The translations under genes and the position numbers were made by a program. A stretch of 64,000 nucleotides of DNA from Ipomoea triloba (Eukaryota; Streptophyta; Magnoliopsida; Solanales; Convolvulaceae), in NCBI RefSeq assembly GCF_003576645.1, contig NC_044918.1, positions 31,095,675 through 31,159,674 on the forward strand, in the 5' to 3' direction. Below, one piece after another: positions 59,334 to 64,000 of the stretch. The notes under the pieces are model-generated. The model saw only the letters and a list, made by a program, of their open reading frames with translations, did no database searches and was not told the origin of the DNA. Positions within the stretch are counted from its first letter, which is position 1; each line of letters starts with the position of its first letter.

Positions 59334-60276
59334 NNNNNNNNNNNNNNNNNNNNNNNNNNNNNNNNNNNNNNNNNNNNNNNNNNNNNNNNNNNNNNNNNNN
59401 NNNNNNNNNNNNNNNNNNNNNNNNNNNNNNNNNNNNNNNNNNNNNNNNNNNNNNNNNNNNNNNNNNNNNNNNNNNNNNNNNNNNNNNNNNNNNNNNNNNN
59501 NNNNNNNNNNNNNNNNNNNNNNNNNNNNNNNNNNNNNNNNNNNNNNNNNNNNNNNNNNNNNNNNNNNNNNNNNNNNNNNNNNNNNNNNNNNNNNNNNNNN
59601 NNNNNNNNNNNNNNNNNNNNNNNNNNNNNNNNNNNNNNNNNNNNNNNNNNNNNNNNNNNNNNNNNNNNNNNNNNNNNNNNNNNNNNNNNNNNNNNNNNNN
59701 NNNNNNNNNNNNNNNNNNNNNNNNNNNNNNNNNNNNNNNNNNNNNNNNNNNNNNNNNNNNNNNNNNNNNNNNNNNNNNNNNNNNNNNNNNNNNNNNNNNN
59801 NNNNNNNNNNNNNNNNNNNNNNNNNNNNNNNNNNNNNNNNNNNNNNNNNNNNNNNNNNNNNNNNNNNNNNNNNNNNNNNNNNNNNNNNNNNNNNNNNNNN
59901 NNNNNNNNNNNNNNNNNNNNNNNNNNNNNNNNNNNNNNNNNNNNNNNNNNNNNNNNNNNNNNNNNNNNNNNNNNNNNNNNNNNNNNNNNNNNNNNNNNNN
60001 NNNNNNNNNNNNNNNNNNNNNNNNNNNNNNNNNNNNNNNNNNNNNNNNNNNNNNNNNNNNNNNNNNNNNNNNNNNNNNNNNNNNNNNNNNNNNNNNNNNN
60101 NNNNNNNNNNNNNNNNNNNNNNNNNNNNNNNNNNNNNNNNNNNNNNNNNNNNNNNNNNNNNNNNNNNNNNNNNNNNNNNNNNNNNNNNNNNNNNNNNNNN
60201 NNNNNNNNNNNNNNNNNNNNNNNNNNNNNNNNNNNNNNNNNNNNNNNNNNNNNNNNNNNNNNNNNNNNNNNNNNNN
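59334..60276. other. Assembly gap, 943 Ns
   Basis: Poly(A) tracts lie on both edges (about 59302-59333 and 60277-60306). The word caccgagaagcaa stands both just before the left tract (59286) and just after the right one (60307). The gap may be an unresolved homopolymer, with its true length shorter than shown. Confidence 0.95.
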
Positions 60277-60307
<31 letters not shown>

Positions 60308-60367
60308 ACCGAGAAGCAAATAAGAAAGAACATTGGTATATTTATCTTCAAAGACTAAATACAACAA

Positions 60368-60439
60368 GGGTCCATAGCTCAGTGGTAGAGCAATTGACTG
60401 CAGATCAATAGGTCACCGGTTCGAACCCGGTTGGGCCCT
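60368..60439 (+). tRNA. trnC-GCA: tRNA-Cys (anticodon GCA)
   Basis: 72 nt and intron-free. Acceptor stem GGGTCCA/TGGGCCC with one G-T wobble and discriminator T. D arm with AGCTCAGTGGTAGAGC, anticodon stem-loop ATTGA-CTGCAGA-TCAAT with GCA, and T arm ACCGG-TTCGAAC-CCGGT. The A and B boxes are intact. CCA is not encoded, as expected for a nuclear gene. A TTTTT terminator follows at about 60454. Only 90 bp from the gap edge. Confidence 0.97.
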
Positions 60440-61275
60440 AATAACGCTTTAAATTTTTAATCCATGCATTGATTGATGATTTGTCACAAACTGTACAGCT
60501 TTGCATGTTGTGCAAAAATTCTTCTGAAATTTTACAAAACCATTAACCAAATCGAAATATTTTGGTTAAAAAACGATTAATAGAAATTCTTTCGTTCAAT
60601 CGATTAACCGAACATTCACCGAAATTTACATACACCTACATGGTTATTTTTGCCTAAATTGCTTCATTCCCCCACCATAATCACCCATCATAATATATTC
60701 CTCATTTAGTCATTTTATAGGTTAACAGGCCAGGGACGAAAGTGTATATTAAATAATCACGGAGGAGCATCACGTTAATAATAACCCCTAAACATAAGTG
60801 AAATTAAACCTTTTTGATTTCACAAGTTATATGATGACATGAAATTTCTTAAAACTCGATCAAGTATTCAAGTCCTTTGATCTTCATGAGACACGCAAGA
60901 AAAGTACTAATCACCCGGCTTTTCTAGCCTCTCGTATGACTTTCTTAGACACCTGCACTCAATTTCAGTAAGTTTAGTTTAGTCTTAGCATCATCATTAG
61001 CAACAAATAAGTATGCATGCATAATGTGTAATATTTGACAAGTAGTAATATGGATTATTAAATTAGTTTGCGATTAGTCCACTAATTGTCCCTTACTCGT
61101 CGTTTTAGTCCCTATCTATTAACAATTGCAATATACACTCCTAATTCTTCAGAAAAAAAATTACAATCTTAATCTCTGGAGCAACAAAACTATTAAGCTC
61201 TATTGTAATTTTACTTAATATGGAGATATTTTAAAATTTTTATAATCCTTATTCTTTATAACTTGTTCAGTTTTG
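60440..61275. other. Intergenic between tRNA and CNNM gene
   Basis: AT-rich, no gene seen. It presumably contains the 3' UTR of the minus-strand CNNM-type gene. Confidence 0.45.
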
Positions 61276-63707
61276 TTATTTTATCTGCAAAATAGGAAAT
61301 TGACAGCATTCGTCCATAAATTTTTCCTCTTCAATTATAGTACATCGTCGTCTCTATTTTTTCCAGATGAACATGGTAAAATTAAGTTTTTTTTTTTATT
61401 TTACAAATAAAATATCGAGATTAAAAAAAGATTATAATTAAAACGTATTAATATACCATATGTACTAAGTATCAGTCTAATAGAGTTTAATAGTTTTGTT
61501 ATTTAAGAGGTTAAAAGTGTAGTGGAGTACCTGAGGGGAGGGAGTAGAGGTGGTAGAATGGTGTGGTGGGGAAATTGCGGTGAAGCATCGAGCTGGGGAG
61601 GAAGAAAGGGGCGGCATAGCTAACGGCGACTGCACATATGGCGAAATCGGCGAGCGCAATGTGGGAGTTTGACGGCGGGGAGAAGCTCCGGGAGACCTTC
61701 TTGGTGAACTACGTTTCATGGATGGAAGTAAATTGATTTTAATTCTGCACAGTATAAATGTATATGTGAGTGATAGGTATATATTGAAGTAGTGATTGAA
61801 TTGTGTGCGGATGAAAAGCCAAAGCCATGGCCATGGGGGATCGGACTTGCCTGTTGTGAACATCAACGTATTCATCAGTTTCATCAAGTATGGGTTCCTT
61901 CATCATGTCATGAAATAGACAATTTATTAGGTATATATGTAGGCAAACATCATATCAGTGCATTCACCAATAATTTTTTTTTTTTAATAATACTAACTCT
62001 ATTACAGTGTAGTATTTGATTATACATACTTCCTCAACCTAATGAAGCATAAAAATACCTTTACTGAGATTTGTATTTTGAACTTGTAACCTTCCATTTG
62101 AGAGAATCACAAGAGGTGTCATTAGTTACAAACTACTTGGCATGTATTCACCAATATAATGCCATGTTTTCTCAATTCAAAATGAATTGTTGCTATACTT
62201 AAAAAGGAGTGAAACTAGAATTAAGGAGTTAATTCTATTTTTTGTTCTAGTATTATTGTGGCATGACCACTTTTTGTCTCTGATCAACAAAATTGTTTAA
62301 ATTATGTAAATTACAATGACATTTAGATCTTCAATTATGAATTTTTTTAAAAATAATAATAAAAATATAGCGGGTCAACTCACTTTGTATTTAAAAAAAA
62401 AATTGAAATACCCTTGTATTTTTTTTGGTAATAAATACCCTTGTATTTAATGACACTTTAACAATTTTATTGACAGAATATAAAAAATGATTATGCCACA
62501 ATAATACTAAGACAAAAGGTGGAAGTTCTGAAAAAAAAAAAAAAACTAAAATTGATTGTCACTTATAAATCTAAGGCAAAAAAAATGAAATTAACTCTAA
62601 AACTAAGTGTCGTGAATTTTACCTGGAGAAGTTCTTCCAACACATCTTCCATGGTGATGATGCCAAGAACATCATCTGACGAGTTCAAAGAATTTCCCAA
62701 TATCTCACTCATCACAATCTTCTCATTACGCGCTGGATTAATCACATTCATCTGCTTATTATCTGGTTTTAACACACATATTCATGAAACTGCATATAAT
62801 AAATGAGACATACATACCTCTTTCAAAACCTCGTTCTTGCATTGAATGAACATTTATCTTAAGCATATCAGATTTGGGTGCTGCGTTTTCTGCACCATTA
62901 CTCTTCACAACCACAGCCATGTGGCTGTCTCCTTTCTGGAATTGGTTCAAAATGTCGTATAACGGCAAATTCTCCCTAATCCTATCATTTAAAATTACAA
63001 AAATTTTCATAATCAATAGCACACTACACTCTAATAATATTTTAAAGCCCAATGTTTCAAGATCACCATAATAACAAAATGTTCATAGTACCTAGGTATA
63101 CTCCGTATGCTAAGATGACTGATTGGCGTTTCATCTTCCGGGCGACATTTGATTAAATTTTTTACCTATTAATTTATACAATAAATGACTTTGTTCATTT
63201 GTAGCTATGAACAAATTATAAGATAAGATAATAAACTGCATGTTGAAAGTAGAGCAACAATATTTAAGAGAGTGGTTGACCGCTCCAATCTCACTGATGT
63301 CATGGCTCTAACCACTCCACTCATTGCTTTCCCAAACTCAGCGAAATAATCCTACGAACATATTATTTTTGAAAAAAAAAAAATACAAACACAAGCAAGG
63401 AAAGGTTAAAGGTTTAGTTGAGTCCAGGGACTCTCATTCCTTAAGATCTTATTTGCTGCCTCTAAAAGTGTTAAGAGCATTGTACCCTAGATTTCTCAGA
63501 ATAAAAAATACTACAACTCAATGTTTGAGCGACATTTGTATCAAACGTAGTACGACTCAATGTTTGAGTGACATTCGTACCGACACGAGTTTCTGAGAAT
63601 AAAACGTACTACGGCTCAAAGTTAAAAGGTTCATTCTGGGATTTGATTTGCAGCCCACGAGAGAGCCTCTATGTTATACAATTCAACCACCTTCTATAAA
63701 AGGCTCT

Positions 63708-63748
<41 letters not shown>

Positions 63749-64000
63749 GTGCAAATTCCCTTTTGCTTTTCCAATGTAGGACAAGTGTTTGTTTCAAGTT
63801 TTTCCACCTCTATTTTCCAATTCAAATTTGTCTATTTTGAGAATCAATTTTTCATTTACCCCTTATATATTTTGAACGTACAATATATAGATATCTTAGT
63901 CACTTGCCGTAATAATTTTGCTATTTTTTCCAACAACTCATTATAAGAATTGATGAGGACTAGGTACTTACCAATATTAAGCCCAGGATATTGGTTGGAG
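61276..64000 (-). CDS. CBSDUF: CNNM/DUF21-CBS domain protein, 3' half, multi-exon
   Basis: Exons on minus, in order: >64000-63972, 63165-63092, 62981-62818, 62762-62623, 61897-61851 and 61744-61531, with a possible tiny last exon 61284-61276 (IK, stop). Phases match at every junction. The protein reads PTNILGLIL, VKNLIKCRPEDETPIS, SIRSIPR, ENLPLYDILNQFQKGDSHMA, DDVLGIITMEDVLEELLQ, EPILDETDEYVDVHNR, then a Ser/Pro/Arg-rich tail. This is the CBS pair and its end in the plant CNNM/MAM3/CorC-like family, membrane proteins linked to divalent-cation transport; the CBS pair senses nucleotides in relatives. The DUF21 membrane domain and first CBS start lie beyond the window. The junction 61851/61744 uses a GC donor. 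If the last exon is not used, the frame reads through to a stop at 61477. Looks functional. Confidence 0.9.
61970..62150 (-). mobile_element. SINE, copy S4, inside a CNNM intron
   Basis: On + it begins with T14 and tactaactctattaca and ends tcacaagaggtgtcattag, so the minus copy carries a diverged A-box end and an oligo(A) tail. It is the most degraded copy of the S1-S4 family. Confidence 0.5.
62226..62597. mobile_element. Mutator-like MITE family P, copy 2, in CNNM intron
   Basis: Starts GAGTTAATTCTATTTTTTG and ends, in reverse complement, GAGTTAATTTCATTTTTTTT. The flanks tagaattaag and taaaactaag match at 8 of 10. The inner landmarks tattattgtggcatgacc and gggtcaactcactttgta agree with copy 1 at 48.6 kb. 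Its edge lies about 25 bp from the 5' splice site at 62622. Confidence 0.75.
63166..63971 (-). other. Large CNNM intron with (TA)n
   Basis: GT-AG intron of 806 bp. It contains a short direct repeat (acgactcaatgtttgagtgac and a relative, 63510-63580) and (TA)n at about 63707-63745. No coding. Confidence 0.8.

Noticed and set aside
59194..60367. Frames of 355-385 codons across the gap
   Set aside because: Almost all residues are Ns with poly(A) flanks.

Overview
This is a plant nuclear window, most likely from an asterid-type eudicot. It is AT-rich, with GT-AG introns, Ty1/Copia and Ty3/Gypsy-type LTR elements, Helitrons, MITEs, tRNA-derived SINEs and two plant-specific gene families. I cannot fix the genus. 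The tissue-like mix of repeats would suit Convolvulaceae, but that is a guess. The window is almost entirely transposon-derived. I support only three probably functional host genes: a HIPP gene on + at about 45.1-45.8 kb, a tRNA-Cys(GCA) at 60.4 kb, and the 3' half of a CNNM-type CBS/DUF21 transporter gene on - from about 61.3 kb past the right edge.

Region by region: 0-1.8 kb is a tandem repeat of about 500 bp. 2.5-3.5 kb holds a LINE 3' fragment and two broken copies of a GARP/Myb-like exon. 4.5 kb has a SINE, 7.3 kb an hAT-type MITE and 8.1 kb a Mutator-like MITE. 9.28-9.69 kb is an element with minisatellite-like content. 9.77-12.59 kb is a TRIM-like LTR element whose first LTR has grown to 23 copies of a 70-bp unit. 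13.64-18.15 kb is a complete but frame-broken Copia element with an 1-bp LTR difference. 18.4-22.2 kb holds more minisatellite elements, one with a MITE nested inside. 24.6-29.6 kb is a second copy of that MITE split by a young Copia element with identical LTRs. 32-38 kb holds a long hairpin, a Helitron, redundant contig ends marked by single Ns, and CACTA-like repeats. 39.3-44.3 kb is a Gypsy-like element with a Helitron and another element nested in it. 46-49 kb holds MITEs and SSRs. 49.8-52.8 kb has a LINE RNase H fragment and a truncated Copia gag. 55-59 kb holds a long palindromic MITE, SSRs and a solo LTR. 59.33-60.28 kb is a gap of 943 Ns.

The most interesting signals are: (1) at least three repeats with shared inverted ends resembling GCAAATTATACC-GTGGACC, 8-10 bp target duplications and a different short minisatellite inside each, with many partial relatives; (2) a satellite being born inside one LTR; (3) a GC-AG intron in the CNNM gene, supported by exact phase and protein continuity; (4) a strong unassigned hairpin at 32.2-32.4 kb; and (5) several places where the assembly itself looks wrong, including one single N that hides the missing protease region of a Copia polyprotein.
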